From: Cranoglanis bouderius
Lineage: Eukaryota > Chordata > Actinopteri > Siluriformes > Cranoglanididae
Assembly (NCBI GenBank): GCA_023630585.1
Contig: CM042544.1
Coordinates: 16,840,256 to 16,904,255, forward strand
Direction: 5' to 3'
DNA: 64,000 nucleotides
Notes under the pieces: model-generated
Database searches by the model: none
What the model saw: the letters and a program-made list of their open reading frames with translations, nothing else
What the model was told of the DNA's origin: nothing
Made by a program: the position numbers and the translations under genes
Shown: in pieces, positions 36,069 through 44,583 of the stretch
Layout of the letters: the number at the start of each line of letters is the position of its first letter
Position numbering within the stretch: the first letter of the stretch is position 1

Positions 36069-38507
36069 TTTGAATTAGATAAGAGACGGTCCACGTGACT
36101 TTATGAAAGTGAAAAACAAATTGTGTGTTAAATTATAAAAGTGCCTCCATTGTGGGTTTGAATGGATTTGGTTGTGTAAAAGATACATGCCTTTTTATTT
36201 CCATTTAAATTCCCTATCTCTCTCCTCTATGTCCATCTTGTATTTTGAGGTGGTATCTAATAAGGTCCGAATTTAAGTATTCTGTTTCATTTAGACAAGC
36301 AGAGAACTCAGAAATTTTCCTTCAAGTCTAAGCATCAACAAACAAGCACATCCAGCCATAGGCTGCATTTAAAATTCTTATCTGGGTTACATATGGGCAT
36401 ACTCATGCCTATCCTCACGTGCAGTGTGCATTTGAACACAAACATCCGAATAAGTCAGATATGAAAGTAAATCTGTTCGGATCTGATCACCATGGCAACT
36501 AAGCAAATTCCAAAAAAACAAACAAAAAAAACAAACAAAAAACAAAAAGGAAGATTAGTCCTCAGGTCATGCGTGTTTGCTCCCTGAAGTACACTTTCTC
36601 AACAGCACACTCCCTGATGAATCACTCAGGACCAGACAGAAACACACAGTCAACGCATCTGGTCATCGGATTGTGACTAAACTATGAGCAGGACACATCT
36701 GTGTTCAATAAACCACTAGGGAAAGACCAGGTGCGGAGCAACACTGTTTTCTGCACACTGTTACAGAGCTCAAGGCCAACAGCGGTCAACACGTAACAAT
36801 ATGGAAGAATGACTGACAGTGTGGAAATGATTAACACACACGGCTTTCACACTGAACGCTGAAATGTGCCAGTAAAAAAAAACAAAACAAAACTAGAGGA
36901 CAACACTTCTGAAAGTTAGAAAGCTTTAACACGGCGTTAAAAAAGTCAAATAAGGAGGTTTTATTTCACTGTTTTACAATCCAAATACAATCCTCTCTAA
37001 ACCACACAGAGTAGTAAAAGATACACATCATCTCATTTCACTGTGAACAGAGACCTGAGATGAAAGCAACCTGAAACACGGTGCAACAATGCAAACAATA
37101 CAGTCGAATTGAGTCTAATCTAATATAATCTAATTGAACCTTTTCATGCAAGATATTTTTATCCTGCACTTGTTGTTGAATGTTGTGGCTAAAATGATAA
37201 CCTGATTCCTCTGTAAAATCTAAGCAAAACATAATCAGTTTTCTTTAAAATGTTCTCAATTGCAAAATCTCATTTAGATATGCTCCAACCAACTGCTACG
37301 TGCCCCAGCGTTCATTGACCCAATGCTCCCGACACGTGAACCATAATTCAAACACACGCAACTGAGGAGTCAGTTCACCTGCAATGTCACAACATGGGTT
37401 GTTCTAAAATGATGGATGAGCTGCAATACATTAGAGCGCCAATACAATTCCCATGGAGGTCCCACTCAGGCTGTATTCTGTCTTACTTAAACACACATGA
37501 GCCATGTAATAAGGGCTGGAGGATATAGTTGTACCTGGCTCAGCTGTTAGTAACTGGAACAAACTGGACCAACTGGGGATTCCTGTGGACACATATGTGG
37601 GCGCACCTCTGTGCCGGAGACTATCAACTATCAAATTCATGCAAACAAAAACTAACATGGCCACTTGGGATAGGGCTGCACAAGAGATCATTCATTATTC
37701 ATTTATTGTGATATTGCAGCAGGTTGGTATATAAAGAAATGAGTTCTAAAATTATTCATTTGTTCAGATATATAGTATTCCAGAGGAGTGATGATGTGGG
37801 TGATCTGATACAGCATTCAGACAAAAAAAAAAAAGTTTTAGGTGCAAACAATATAATATAATCCTTAACTGTTCCCATCAGTTTTTCAGCATTGTTCTGA
37901 ATACAGTACACGTCATTGTCACACCGTTATGTAGCCTAATAAATACTGAGATAATAAGTGGTCCTTAGAAATAAAGTTTAACTCCCAGAGTGTCCCTCCT
38001 ACCTTCCAGTGTGACCACACGGCCGGCTCTCTTTAAGCTCTGCACAGCCTCATCGTGCGTGGCGTCGCGCAGGTTCACGCCGTTCACCGACAGGATCGCG
38101 TCCCCCACGTAAAGCGCGTGCGTCTGGTCGGCGGCTAGCCCCTTGAAGATCTTGCTGATGAGTATCGGCATCTTGTTCTCCTTCCCTCCTTTGATGCTGA
38201 TGCCCAGGCCGCCCACGTCCTGCTTCACGACCTTTACGCACCGCTTCCTGTTGGCGATGGCCTCAGGCACGCGCTCGGGAGAATCTGTCCCAGCAGTCCT
38301 CGCACCGGTCTCGGGACTGTCAGGACTCGCACGCGACCCGTTAGTTACGCCGTTCACGTCGCCGCTTCCGGCCGCGTCCTCGCAGCTAAGCGTGAGCGCC
38401 TCGTCACTCAGCTCAGCCAGCACTCGGTGCCATCGCTCCCGCACCAGCACTTCCAAAAATCCACTTTTCTGCACGCGCATGCCGGAAGCCGCCGACGCTA
38501 CCGCCAT
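9384..38507 (-). CDS. sntb1: Beta-1-syntrophin (sntb1), complete, seven exons
   Basis: Exons on the - strand are 38003-38507, 25150-25369, 21364-21568, 19154-19290, 16965-17161, 9620-9807 and 9384-9476. They total 1545 bases, or 514 residues plus TGA; human SNTB1 is 538 aa. Syntrophins are cytoplasmic membrane-associated adaptors that bind dystrophin, utrophin and dystrobrevin and tether ion channels and signalling proteins through the PDZ domain. Visible order: first half of PH1 (about residues 15-45), PDZ (about 88-171, GLGI loop at 100-103), second half of PH1 (exons 2-3), PH2 (exons 3-5) and the C-terminal syntrophin-unique domain (exons 6-7, ending ARLGLLA). Beta-1 rather than beta-2 is chosen because of SPVAEIGWEMPPPESPRLG and the start MAVAS. 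The start at 38507 has a good Kozak context (A at -3, G at +4). Introns are filled with transposons and SINEs. Confidence 0.95.
9620..9807 (-). CDS. sntb1: sntb1 exon 6 (syntrophin-unique domain)
   Basis: Acceptor CCTTTGTTTCAG, donor GTGAGT. It encodes CMYKGQDCRLVIHYELGFSV, PFEKLRMSSDDGVRMLYLDF and GGKEGEI. The first codon is split with exon 5 to give Ser. Confidence 0.94.
9808..11756 (-). other. sntb1 intron 6, part
   Basis: Holds an A-tract at 10551-10577 and the relic at 11085-11281; otherwise nothing recognised. Confidence 0.55.
11085..11281. repeat. Possible retroelement relic
   Basis: The stretch ccagagtttgggggcgatgc and the following segment resembles a repeated fish sequence I recall from interspersed elements. 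The - strand frame RYFSCIAPKLWNN is reminiscent of LINE C-termini but too short to decide. sntb1 intron 6. Confidence 0.35.
11757..12157 (+). mobile_element. Deleted mariner-like element (MITE), copy 1
   Basis: Ends TACAGGGTGTCCCAAAAGT and complementary acttttgggacaccct. After a TA-rich tract (11842-11865) there is the start of a transposase at 11884: MPLTKEERIEIILM, then an HTH region with HTVAKLINKFRKTGSV and ADQPRSERPRIST. The catalytic part is missing: the frame runs from VVLAN straight into the right end. Copies 2 and 3 are at 54148-54524 and 63695 onwards. It lies in sntb1 intron 6. Confidence 0.87.
12158..13232 (-). other. sntb1 intron 6, part
   Basis: No gene or repeat recognised besides a T-tract near 13075. 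Confidence 0.55.
13233..14769 (+). mobile_element. Tc1-like transposon, near full length, frameshifted
   Basis: Terminal inverted repeats of about 100 bp (left gtcatgtgaaaaaataagta, right mirror) are flanked by TA. The transposase begins at 13600 (MPRPIEYCKAFRKKVVDAYK) and continues in shifted frames: SKDLLVSLATVGVKVHAS-like remnants near 13830, and KWIFQQDNDPKHTSKSTMEW (14271-14330). The region of the third catalytic residue is destroyed by a stop after SQSPEF. Inactive; sntb1 intron 6. Confidence 0.88.
15110..15830 (+). mobile_element. Tc1-like transposon fragment (family A)
   Basis: It matches the 830-1880 element in the opposite orientation: GVIRAGGG-type context near 15430, then a SLSIVADHVYPFM frame (15454-15681) and gtttccaacaccttgtgaag near 15744. 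Frames are broken several times and neither terminal repeat is clear, so it is a truncated relic in sntb1 intron 6. Confidence 0.75.
15831..16964 (-). other. sntb1 intron 6, part, with A/G homopurine tract
   Basis: An A-tract at 16105-16126 and three runs of eight G at 16161-16189; nothing else recognised. Confidence 0.6.
16965..17161 (-). CDS. sntb1: sntb1 exon 5 (PH2)
   Basis: Acceptor GTGTCTTCAG, donor GTAAGT. It encodes LVHSGPDRGSPKPGGELSFA, then TRTGTRLGIETHVFRAE and KDLSLWTRHIV; this is the C-terminal half of PH2, ending in the helix AAEMIKEVTT. Confidence 0.94.
17162..19153 (-). other. sntb1 intron 5'-to-3' between exons 4 and 5
   Basis: AT-rich; contains the (CA)n next to the exon 4 donor. 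No other repeat or gene recognised. Confidence 0.6.
19124..19149. repeat. (GT)n / (CA)n microsatellite at the sntb1 exon 4 donor
   Basis: Alternating GT on the + strand, so CA in the sntb1 transcript, starting at about intron position +6. Confidence 0.95.
19154..19290 (-). CDS. sntb1: sntb1 exon 4 (PH2)
   Basis: Acceptor GTGTTTCAG. It encodes TESERPRWKPVVVVVTDKDL and then MLYDSM, and ends YPLLSTR. The donor reads ACG|GTATTA, a poor match to consensus at +4 and +5, and is followed directly by a (CA)n repeat. Confidence 0.93.
19291..21363 (-). other. sntb1 intron 3
   Basis: Contains a SINE-tail-like fragment near 19475-19560, an A-tract at 19959-19987 and a G+C-richer unique block at 20180-20480 that could be regulatory. 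Confidence 0.55.
21364..21568 (-). CDS. sntb1: sntb1 exon 3 (end of PH1, start of PH2)
   Basis: Acceptor TTCTGCAG, donor GTTTGT. It encodes HLELHSPDAKHTVVLQ, an AQAWFESMQSA helix typical of the PH1 C-terminus, and EIRHLGWLAEK, which begins PH2. A short transposon sits 65 bp upstream of it in the preceding intron (21633-22153). Confidence 0.94.
21633..22153. mobile_element. Non-autonomous Tc1-type element
   Basis: Left end cactatatggccaaaagtat and right end ttttggccatatagtg are inverted repeats; TA flanks the left end. The roughly 520-bp interior resembles relic transposase (tcatcccaaaggtgttcaat, a common Tc1 motif on the other strand) but has no open frame worth calling. A truncated second copy is at 47565-47737. 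It sits just upstream of sntb1 exon 3. Confidence 0.82.
22386..22643 (+). mobile_element. SINE-like repeat, (ATGA)n tail
   Basis: A tRNA-derived fish SINE body: a segment with gtttcctccca, a cattctaaacattgcc block and a 3' part cccaggataggctccagatc ending in gatgaatgaatga. The tRNA-like head is missing or degraded. It shares its body with copies at 23975-24215 (-) and 44315-44583 (+). Confidence 0.7.
22644..23974 (-). other. sntb1 intron 2, part
   Basis: Unique-looking sequence. Overlapping short frames around 22830-23240 on both strands show no similarity I recognise. Confidence 0.5.
23975..24215 (-). mobile_element. SINE-like repeat, inverted copy
   Basis: Read on the - strand this has a B-box-like GGAATCGATCC near 24187, a gggttactttctgtt-like stretch, and a 3' end containing tactgaatatgaataaatga. 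Diverged; sntb1 intron 2. Confidence 0.6.
25150..25369 (-). CDS. sntb1: sntb1 exon 2 (PH1b)
   Basis: Acceptor TTTTTTTCACAG, donor GTAAAT. It encodes VKYMREATPYVKKGSP, the PPPESPRLG linker and IPLKMCYVTRAM, then PDPENR. Phases match exons 1 and 3. Confidence 0.94.
25785..27379 (-). mobile_element. Tc1-like transposon, full length but inactive
   Basis: Inverted ends ccctccactaatattggcac (left) and mirror at 27340-27379. The transposase starts at 27020 on the - strand (MGKTKEYCCDVWQKVVELHK), with an HTH repeat (STIRAIIKKFQSTGNVMNQP) and a catalytic domain in a second frame (26688 down: RVLWSDETKIELF). Two catalytic positions are changed: QQNND where QQDND is usual, and LKPILNLW where LNPIENLW is usual. 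A frameshift separates the two halves. Sntb1 intron 1. Confidence 0.9.
27380..29339 (-). other. sntb1 intron 1, part
   Basis: An A-tract at 28158-28178, otherwise unique-looking. 28480-28640 has clustered homeodomain/TGACAG-like words. Confidence 0.5.
29340..30899 (-). mobile_element. Tc1-like transposon with a largely open transposase frame
   Basis: Terminal inverted repeats of about 60 bp begin cagccgtggccaaaagtttt on the left and mirror at the right. One open frame covers 30523-29705 on the - strand. It is by far the longest transposase frame on this strand, but broken at its third catalytic residue. It lies in sntb1 intron 1. Confidence 0.92.
29705..30523 (-). pseudogene. Tc1-like transposase, truncated at the catalytic Glu
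   Basis: Starts MVTCKETRAAIIALHKKGFT (the ATG 12 codons inside the longest frame fits family starts). Order: two HTH subdomains, a GRQRKSSKHQ linker, a second DNA-binding part, then the catalytic domain with IFSDESPF (first Asp), FQHDGAPCH (second Asp) and SPDLNPI followed directly by TAA. The Glu codon expected next is lost because of a one-base insertion with a substitution; the downstream sequence still encodes ENLWSILK-like and SMPGRIAEVL-like residues in another frame. Between the second Asp and the missing Glu there are 35 residues, not 34. Inactive as it stands. Confidence 0.85.
31822..32088 (+). mobile_element. tRNA-derived SINE, (ATGG)n tail, head deleted
   Basis: Body blocks catgttctccccgtg, ccaaagacatgcattgtagg and gggataggctccccacgagc, ending in aaaatggatggatgg. 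The same family as 58712-59045, which keeps more of the tRNA-like head. sntb1 intron 1. Confidence 0.75.
32089..38002 (-). other. sntb1 intron 1, 5' part
   Basis: Contains a G-run at 32344, a T-tract at 32556-32579, the (GA)n tract, an A-tract at 36036-36065 and otherwise unique-looking AT-rich sequence, including the 34160-34470 block. No coding exon recognised. Confidence 0.55.
34519..34770. repeat. (GA)n with GACA interruptions
   Basis: About 250 bases of almost pure purine on the + strand (pyrimidine in the sntb1 transcript) made of GA and CAGA units. Long open frames in both directions here are repeat artefacts. sntb1 intron 1. Confidence 0.97.
38003..38507 (-). CDS. sntb1: sntb1 exon 1 (PH1a and PDZ)
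   Basis: It encodes residues 1-168 plus one base of the next codon; donor GTAGGA. It contains GFLEVLVRERWHRVLAELS (start of PH1) and the PDZ domain with GGLGISIKGG and ALYVGDAILSVNG. It is GC- and CpG-rich, unlike its surroundings. The frame stays open upstream to an in-frame ATG at 38660, but the chosen ATG matches the family start. Confidence 0.95.
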
Positions 38508-38780
38508 CTTTGGAGCATTTCTGATAATAAAACAACGGGCGTTGTGAGTTTTCACGCACGCGGGACTTTGTCCTCGCACCAAACTCACGAGCGCTTTCGG
38601 AAAGTTTCCGCGCGCCTCTGGTGCATACTTGCTGGAGCGTTTCTCCACTCCGACACACACACCATATCCGTGTTGGGTGGAGCCGCTTTTTTTTTTTTTT
38701 TAATGGGATGTGTCCTATGGGCCTGAGCGAGCTGTGGGAGCGCTCGAGGCGTGTACGAGTCCCTCTGCGGAAATGTAAAG
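38010..38780. promoter_or_regulatory. CpG-rich promoter region / first exon of sntb1
   Basis: This block is visibly richer in G+C and CpG than the surrounding AT-rich DNA. It covers exon 1, the presumed 5' UTR and immediate upstream sequence, and is interrupted by a T-tract at 38687-38701. No TATA box is convincing. The transcription start is not determinable by eye. Confidence 0.5.
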
Positions 38781-40314
38781 CAATGAACGCGGTACCTTAA
38801 ATGAAAACATTTGTAGTAGTGACGGACGATTCACAAAAGAGTCGGTTCTTTATGTACGACTCTCATGAGAATCGGGTGAATCGATTCGGAAACATGAACG
38901 AGCCAGGTTATGGACTTGTGCTGTTTTATTTTTGTTTGTTGTTACACTTTGTGGCGTGTGGTCTATGTAGGCTAAATAATTATTAGCATTGGAGGGGGAT
39001 TGTTGAGTTGGGAATGTGATGCCTTTATCAAATGTTTTTCTGCAGCCACAAGAATGCAAGTTGATTTATGACCGGATATGAAACTGAATACGTCAGGGTT
39101 GAAACTATAGTTTACGCACTGTGGCTTTCGGAGCTGTTGACATAAAAGTAAAACCGAGTGAAAACAGTTCCAATCACTTAAACGACCAATTGAAAAACAT
39201 GAACCAGTAAAATGAGTAAAGCCCATCCACCGTGTAGTGTATAAACTAAGCGCACCTGCGTTTAAGCCGTAGCCAGGTATTTCATTATAACAGCAAAAGC
39301 CCCAGCAACTACTTTGCTAAAACGCTGTTTAAAAGTAGGCCCATGTATGGTAAAGTAAGAGGAGTGGAGAACAGTGCAGGCCTACAAACTATTCACACTG
39401 TCTGGACTTTACTTGGTAACTGTTTTGAAGACTTGAGACCTTTACTCCACAGTTTTGGATGATTCATAAACTTTGTGTTTTCATAGTTTGAGTTAACTGC
39501 AAGAGGAGGCGCTTTTGGTTTAAACTTAAGTGATACTTTTAGGCAGGAAATTGACTTGTAGTCTTCTGGTTCACATGTTTGCTGCTGCAGGTAAATTTGA
39601 TCTAAACCTGAGTAAACTGTAAATACAATATTTTGTTTTGTTGGCCTATCTAAGAACAGTTTTATTATTAATATTTGTGTAGGTCTACTTTTTCCACCAC
39701 GATAAAGCACAATGAGCCTGAACAATTATTTGCTTAATGCTTTAATTTTAATGCTTATAATTGTTTCCATTGAGAAACTTTAGGATGTATACTCCTAGTT
39801 TTAAATAAACAAATACAAGCTTTACGCATCCTTTGCTGTTTTAACTACAGGGATATAACACTCTGTCAGTGGCTTTATATGTTTCCCTATGGGTGCGACA
39901 TTTTCTTGCAACCATCACGGCTGGAAAATGTAAACCATACACTGCAAGAACATATATGGTAAGTTTATAGTAAATATAACAATTACAAAAATGTACTAAT
40001 CTATCAACTGTATAACTGTGTAAGTATTTCACATTGCTATAAAAAATGTTGACATGCTGACTAAAATATAGTCACAAATTACTTCCATGTGAGATATAAC
40101 GGTTGACAAAGTGAATAAACACAATAGAGTTTTAGTGCCATCTAGTGTGAGCTCCTGATAGCTCTGATATGCCAAATGTCAAATAAATGCAATTAAATGA
40201 TTCACATTTTTGTTCATACTTATAGAATAAGCAATGCCATTTGAATATAACCTCTTCAGTTTAAAGATTTATTTGAACATTTGCACGTTTGTTACTTTTC
40301 TCTACTGTTTTAGA
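38781..40314. other. Upstream of sntb1
   Basis: Apart from the inverted-motif stretch at 38806-38905 I recognise nothing. Confidence 0.5.
38806..38905. repeat. Stretch with nested gactc/gaatc inverted motifs
   Basis: Short words such as agagtcgg, cgactct, gagaatcggg, gaatcgattcgg recur in both orientations, as in fish repeats built on GAATCGATTC. It lies about 300 bp upstream of sntb1 exon 1. Confidence 0.35.
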
Positions 40315-41484
40315 TACATTGCCACTCGAAAGTTTGTGAACCCTTTACAATTTTTTTTTTTTGTATTTAATTTTTTTTTTATTTCTGCATAAATTTTACC
40401 TGATATTGTGAACAGAACTTCCTGAAACTTGATAAAGAGCCCACAGTTAAATAAATGACCCAAAAACATAGTTTTACATTTATTTATTGAGCAATATTAT
40501 CCAATATTAAATATCTTTGTTGGAAAACGTATGTGAACCTCTATTAGTATGACGTAATTTAAAGGGGTAATTGAAGATAGGTGTTTCAATCAAGTGGATG
40601 GTGATCAGGCGTGACCCTCCCAGTATTCAAGAGCATAAACTTGGGTCTTCACTATCACCACACAGGTTCATGGAAGTGTGCCATGCCTCAATCAAAAGAT
40701 ATTCTGAAGACCTTGGAAAAAAGAGTTATCAATGCTCACCAGGCTGGAAAAGGTTACAACACCATTTCTAAAGAGTTTGGCTTCCACCAATCCACTGTGA
40801 GGCAGATGATATACAAATGGAGAAAATTCAGCACCACTGTTACTCTCCCAAGGAGTGGTCATCCAGCAAAATACACTCCAATGGTGCAGCAAATAATATT
40901 AAAGGAAGTCAAACTGAACCCCAGGGTAACATCTAAGGACCTACAGGCCACTCTTGCATTGAGTAATGTCATGTTCATGAGACAACCTCAGGCAAACACT
41001 GACTCTAAGCACACAAGTAAGTCTACAAAGAAATGGTTAAAGCAGAAGAAAGTTAACATTTTGTCCAGACATTAATTCAATAGAAATGCTGTGGAAGGAC
41101 CTAAAAAGAGCATTTCATGCAAGGAAGCTCACCAACATCACAACTGTATTGAATCAGTTTTATAAGGAGGAATGGGCCAAAGCCCATTGTGCAGGATTGC
41201 TCACCAGTTACAGGAAATGTTTGGTTGAAGTTATTGCTGCTCAAGGGGGTCATGCCAGTTATTGAACGCAAACATTCACATACTTTTTCCCACAATGATG
41301 TTTAATGTTGGATCATTATGCTCAATAAATGTAAAAACTATAATGTTTTTGCACCATTTGTTTAATTGGGTTGTCTTTATCTAGTTTCAGAACTTGGATG
41401 AAGATCTGATCACATTTTACATCAAATTTATGCAGAAATACAGAAAATTGTAAAGGGGTTCACAACATTTTTAGCAGCACTGTA
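40315..41484 (+). mobile_element. Tc1-like transposon, internally deleted
   Basis: Ends tacattgccactcgaaagtt and a partly matching right end (aaaggggttcacaaca then cagcactgta). Transposase N-terminus from 40684: MPQSKDILKTLEKRVINAHQ, HTH region HQSTVRQMIYKWRKFSTT, then after SKDLQATLALSNV it jumps to ANTDSKHTSKSTKKWLKQKK. The first catalytic Asp region is missing, so about 400 bp were lost. Confidence 0.87.
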
Positions 41485-41978
41485 CATGTTCTCCCACAAC
41501 AATAAGTTTATAAATAATGTTAGCATTGCTACAAGGACAAACACTAATCCTTCCATATTACATTCCTTTAATATGCAAATGATATCTCATGAACACTAAT
41601 GATCTTTTCTAAGAACTCTTCAAAGCCTGCAAGGAACTGTTGATTTAATTAATTGTACCTATTGCATTTCTTTAAAAAAAAAAAAATAAATAAATAAAAA
41701 TCCTGAAGAAAAACAGTTTCACACATGGTTATTCTCAATCATATTGTTCTCTGTTGGATGTGGTTAAAATTGAGAAGTATTGTTTCATTTCCCATTAATT
41801 TGCTGCTGAAACACTGGTTTCTGTCATTTACATAAACACAGCATGGCGTCCAGCAATAACATTTGATGTTATTGCTAGGTGGGCCATAATACTGGGTCAG
41901 ATTGCTCTGTGCTAGGCCTCTGCAATATATCATGAAAAGTGTCACAGGCATGCCTGACAATTCCAGTACTCATAACTC

Positions 41979-43306
41979 CAGGGCCGGCCCAGGCTCTGTT
42001 AGTGCCCTAGGTGAGATTTTAGATAGCGCCCCCCACCCCGGACAAAAATGACTGGAAATGATTATCTTTCATATGAATTACAATTTACTATAACATAACA
42101 TGAATAGTGATTGACGTTAACATAAACATGAAGTAAACAAATAGTGAATTATACTATGGGGGGGGGGTCACACAAGAATTAAACTACAAATTGACAAAAA
42201 AAAAAGTGCAAAAACTTTATTACATCATACATTCCAGCACACTACACTGGAAATTTGTGAGGTTATTCACATTTTTTGTGCAAAAATGGGAGAAACTGTT
42301 CATTTCAAAACTGCACCACTATGTCAGTTGCATACAGTTGTACAATAAAACAAAGAGAAATATGAGCAATATGAAATGTGTCCAAAATAGACCCACAAAA
42401 TATAGGCTAAATAATTTAATGTACTTACTTGTTGATGTTAGCCAGCAAGCTAGCTATTTAGTCTACTCTAATTAGCCTCTTACCTATCGTCCCCATCTTT
42501 GAGCATACACTGGAAACTGACTTACTCAAACTCGCAACTCATGAATGGTTTAAACTACAGTCCTAGTCAAGGTTTCTTTTAAAACAAGATAAGTTTTTGG
42601 TCAAGTAACAGCAAGCAGCAATATAACTGAATTTAAAAAAAAAAAATCACAGAAGCTTCAATTTATTTTAAAGAAAATACACTGCACTTAACTTGCAGTT
42701 TAGAACAAGTAAAAACGGCCCACAGTGCTAGTGTCGCCACTAAAGAGGTTATAAAAAGCTATTTCAGAATAGTACACTAAACATTAATGTCTGCCATTAA
42801 GAGTCGTTAACGGTTAACGTGATCCTTACCTCTACATTGCTCTTTTTCCTGCTCCTCTTCTTTGCGCCGCTTCCTGCGTTGTGCACCTGATAATTTTCTT
42901 TTTTCACTCATTTTTTTTTCCCAAAGCAAGGATTATTTAAGGTGAATGCTAATGGCAAAACTAATCATAACTCCACCGTCATGTGTAATTAACGCGTTGT
43001 GGTGATAATGACGTATTATTACCTCGTCATGATGCAGGCAGGCAGTGTTTAAATTAGTCCAACATATGTTGTCAACTATTACGTTTTTTTTTTTCTGTTG
43101 ATGTTAACTTTCTTATCGTAAACATATTGAAATCTAAAGGATTAAAAGGTTGTTAACTGGCATAAATAATTAATTTATAGGTGGTGTGGCGCACAGTGGT
43201 CACGAGAGGGCGCACTTCCGATAACATAAACCTCTCCATGCGGCGCCCCCCTTCATTTTCCGCCCTAGGCAACCGCCTGTGTCGCCTATGCCACGGACCG
43301 GCCCTG
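41979..43306 (-). mobile_element. hAT-type DNA transposon, non-autonomous or decayed
   Basis: Begins CAGGGCCGGCCCAGG and ends in the inverted match CGGACCGGCCCTG; subterminal blocks also mirror (gtgccctaggtgag versus cgccctaggcaacc). CAGGG...CCCTG ends and GGCCGG-type repeats are typical of vertebrate hAT families. About 1.33 kb. On the - strand it keeps one short transposase-like exon (42830-42911) but no catalytic domain. The 8-bp flanks (cataactc, gctacctc) match at only five positions, so no clean target duplication is seen. The right flank is a Tc1-like fragment. Confidence 0.72.
42830..42911 (-). pseudogene. Isolated N-terminal exon of a hAT transposase
   Basis: On the - strand an ATG at 42911 opens a 27-codon frame, MSEKRKLSGAQRRKRRKEEE continuing QEKEQC, followed by a consensus donor AGAG|GTAAGG at 42829-42824. 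A short basic leader with a KLSGAQ-RK motif is, from memory, common at the start of vertebrate hAT/ZMYM-type transposases. No later exon was found between the inverted repeats. It may be the surviving first exon of the element's transposase. Confidence 0.55.
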
Positions 43307-43870
43307 GCTACCTCTCTGTGTGCGCCAAAACCACCTCTGGTGTTTATCACCAAAAAGCTCTATTTTGGTTTCATCTGACCACAGAACCCAATCCCATTTG
43401 AAGTTCCAGTAGTGTCTGGTAAACTGAAGACGCTTGAGTTTGTTTTTGGATGAGAGTAGAGGCTTTTTTCTTGAAACCCTTACAAACAACTTTGGTGATG
43501 TAGGTCACTTCAGATTGTAGTTTTGGAGAATTTCTGACCCCAAAGAGACGCAATTAACTTCTGCAATTCTCCAGCTGTGATCCTTGGAGATTTTTTGGCC
43601 ACTCGAACCATCCTCTTCACAGTGCGTTGAGACAATATAGACACACATCCAGTTCCAGGTTGACTCATAACATTTCCAGTTGACTGGAACTTCATAATTA
43701 TTGCCCTGATCGTGGAAATGAAAATACTTGTGCTATTTTCTTATAGCCACTTCCCATTTTGTGAAGCTCAACAACCTTTTGCCGCACATCTCAGCTATAC
43801 CCCTTGGTCTTACCCATTGTTATGAATGACTAAGATGACTAAGGGAATTTGGCCTATGTGTTACCCCATA
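43307..43870 (-). mobile_element. Tc1-like transposon fragment, same family as 25785-27379
   Basis: Closely parallels 26505-27045: on the - strand VRVAKKSPRITAGELQKLIA, KPLLSSKNKLKRLQFTRHYW and LWSDETKIELFGDKHQRWFW. It stops abruptly at the hAT right end at 43306. The N-terminal methionine region (near 43800) and C-terminal half are damaged or absent. Confidence 0.85.
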
Positions 43871-43924
43871 TTTATATCCCTGTCATGGTTGAACAATTTC
43901 CTGTTCCTAGTTCCTACTCCCTGA

Positions 43925-43992
43925 GACGATATGAGGAAGAAACCTTGAGAGGAACCAGACTCAAAAGGGAACCTATCCTTATCTGGGTAAAA
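43925..43992. repeat. Degenerate interspersed repeat fragment
   Basis: The stretch with ccttgagaggaaccagactc and aaaagggaacctatcc resembles a sequence I recall as common in fish genomes. Class not assigned. Confidence 0.4.
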
Positions 43993-44314
43993 TAATCAGC
44001 ACAACATTAGTGCAATACAGTATATTTTTTAAACACTGCCTCCAATAAAAAAATTAAAAATAAAAAAAAAGCCACATGGACCACAAACTAGGGCAAATAC
44101 AAAACTGTAAATAATTTCAGTCTGGCTGCTACTGAAGACCTTTTATTAACATAGACTCTTTATGGAGTATTTTGTGTTGTAACGAATTCTTTCCCTTATA
44201 TCTTTTACAGATTTGTATAGTTGTACATAGGAAGCTTGCATATGGTGCAACCTGTTGGTGAAAATGTTGGAGCAATTTAGAATTGATTAATTCATTTTTA
44301 AATTAAATAATAAA

Positions 44315-44583
44315 TGGACAACACAGTGGTGCAGAACGTATTCCCTCTATGTCAGTGTTGGTTTCCTCATGCCTCCCAAAAACATGCCAGTAGTTGGAAT
44401 GAATACTTTAATTTGCCCCTAGGTTTTAAAGAGTAATGTGAATGTGTGTACATGGTTCCCTGGACTGGCGTCTCAACTTTATCCTGACCAGGGTTGCTGT
44501 GGATACAGAGCCTATCTTTCTGCTGGGTGTGAGGTGGGAATACAGCAGATAAAGCAGTACATGAAGATGAATGAATGAATAAT
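44315..44583 (+). mobile_element. SINE-like repeat, (ATGA)n tail
   Basis: Starts near a degraded head (acacagtggtgcagaac), then gtttcctcatgcctcccaaa, aatttgcccctaggttt and ttatcctgaccagggttgct, ending gatgaatgaatgaat. The same family as 22386-22643. Confidence 0.7.

Noticed and set aside
38143..38547. 134-codon + strand frame
   Set aside because: Antisense of the GC-rich sntb1 exon 1; no similarity of its own.
41971..43314. 8-bp target duplication of the hAT element
   Set aside because: Flanks match at only five of eight positions, not enough to claim.
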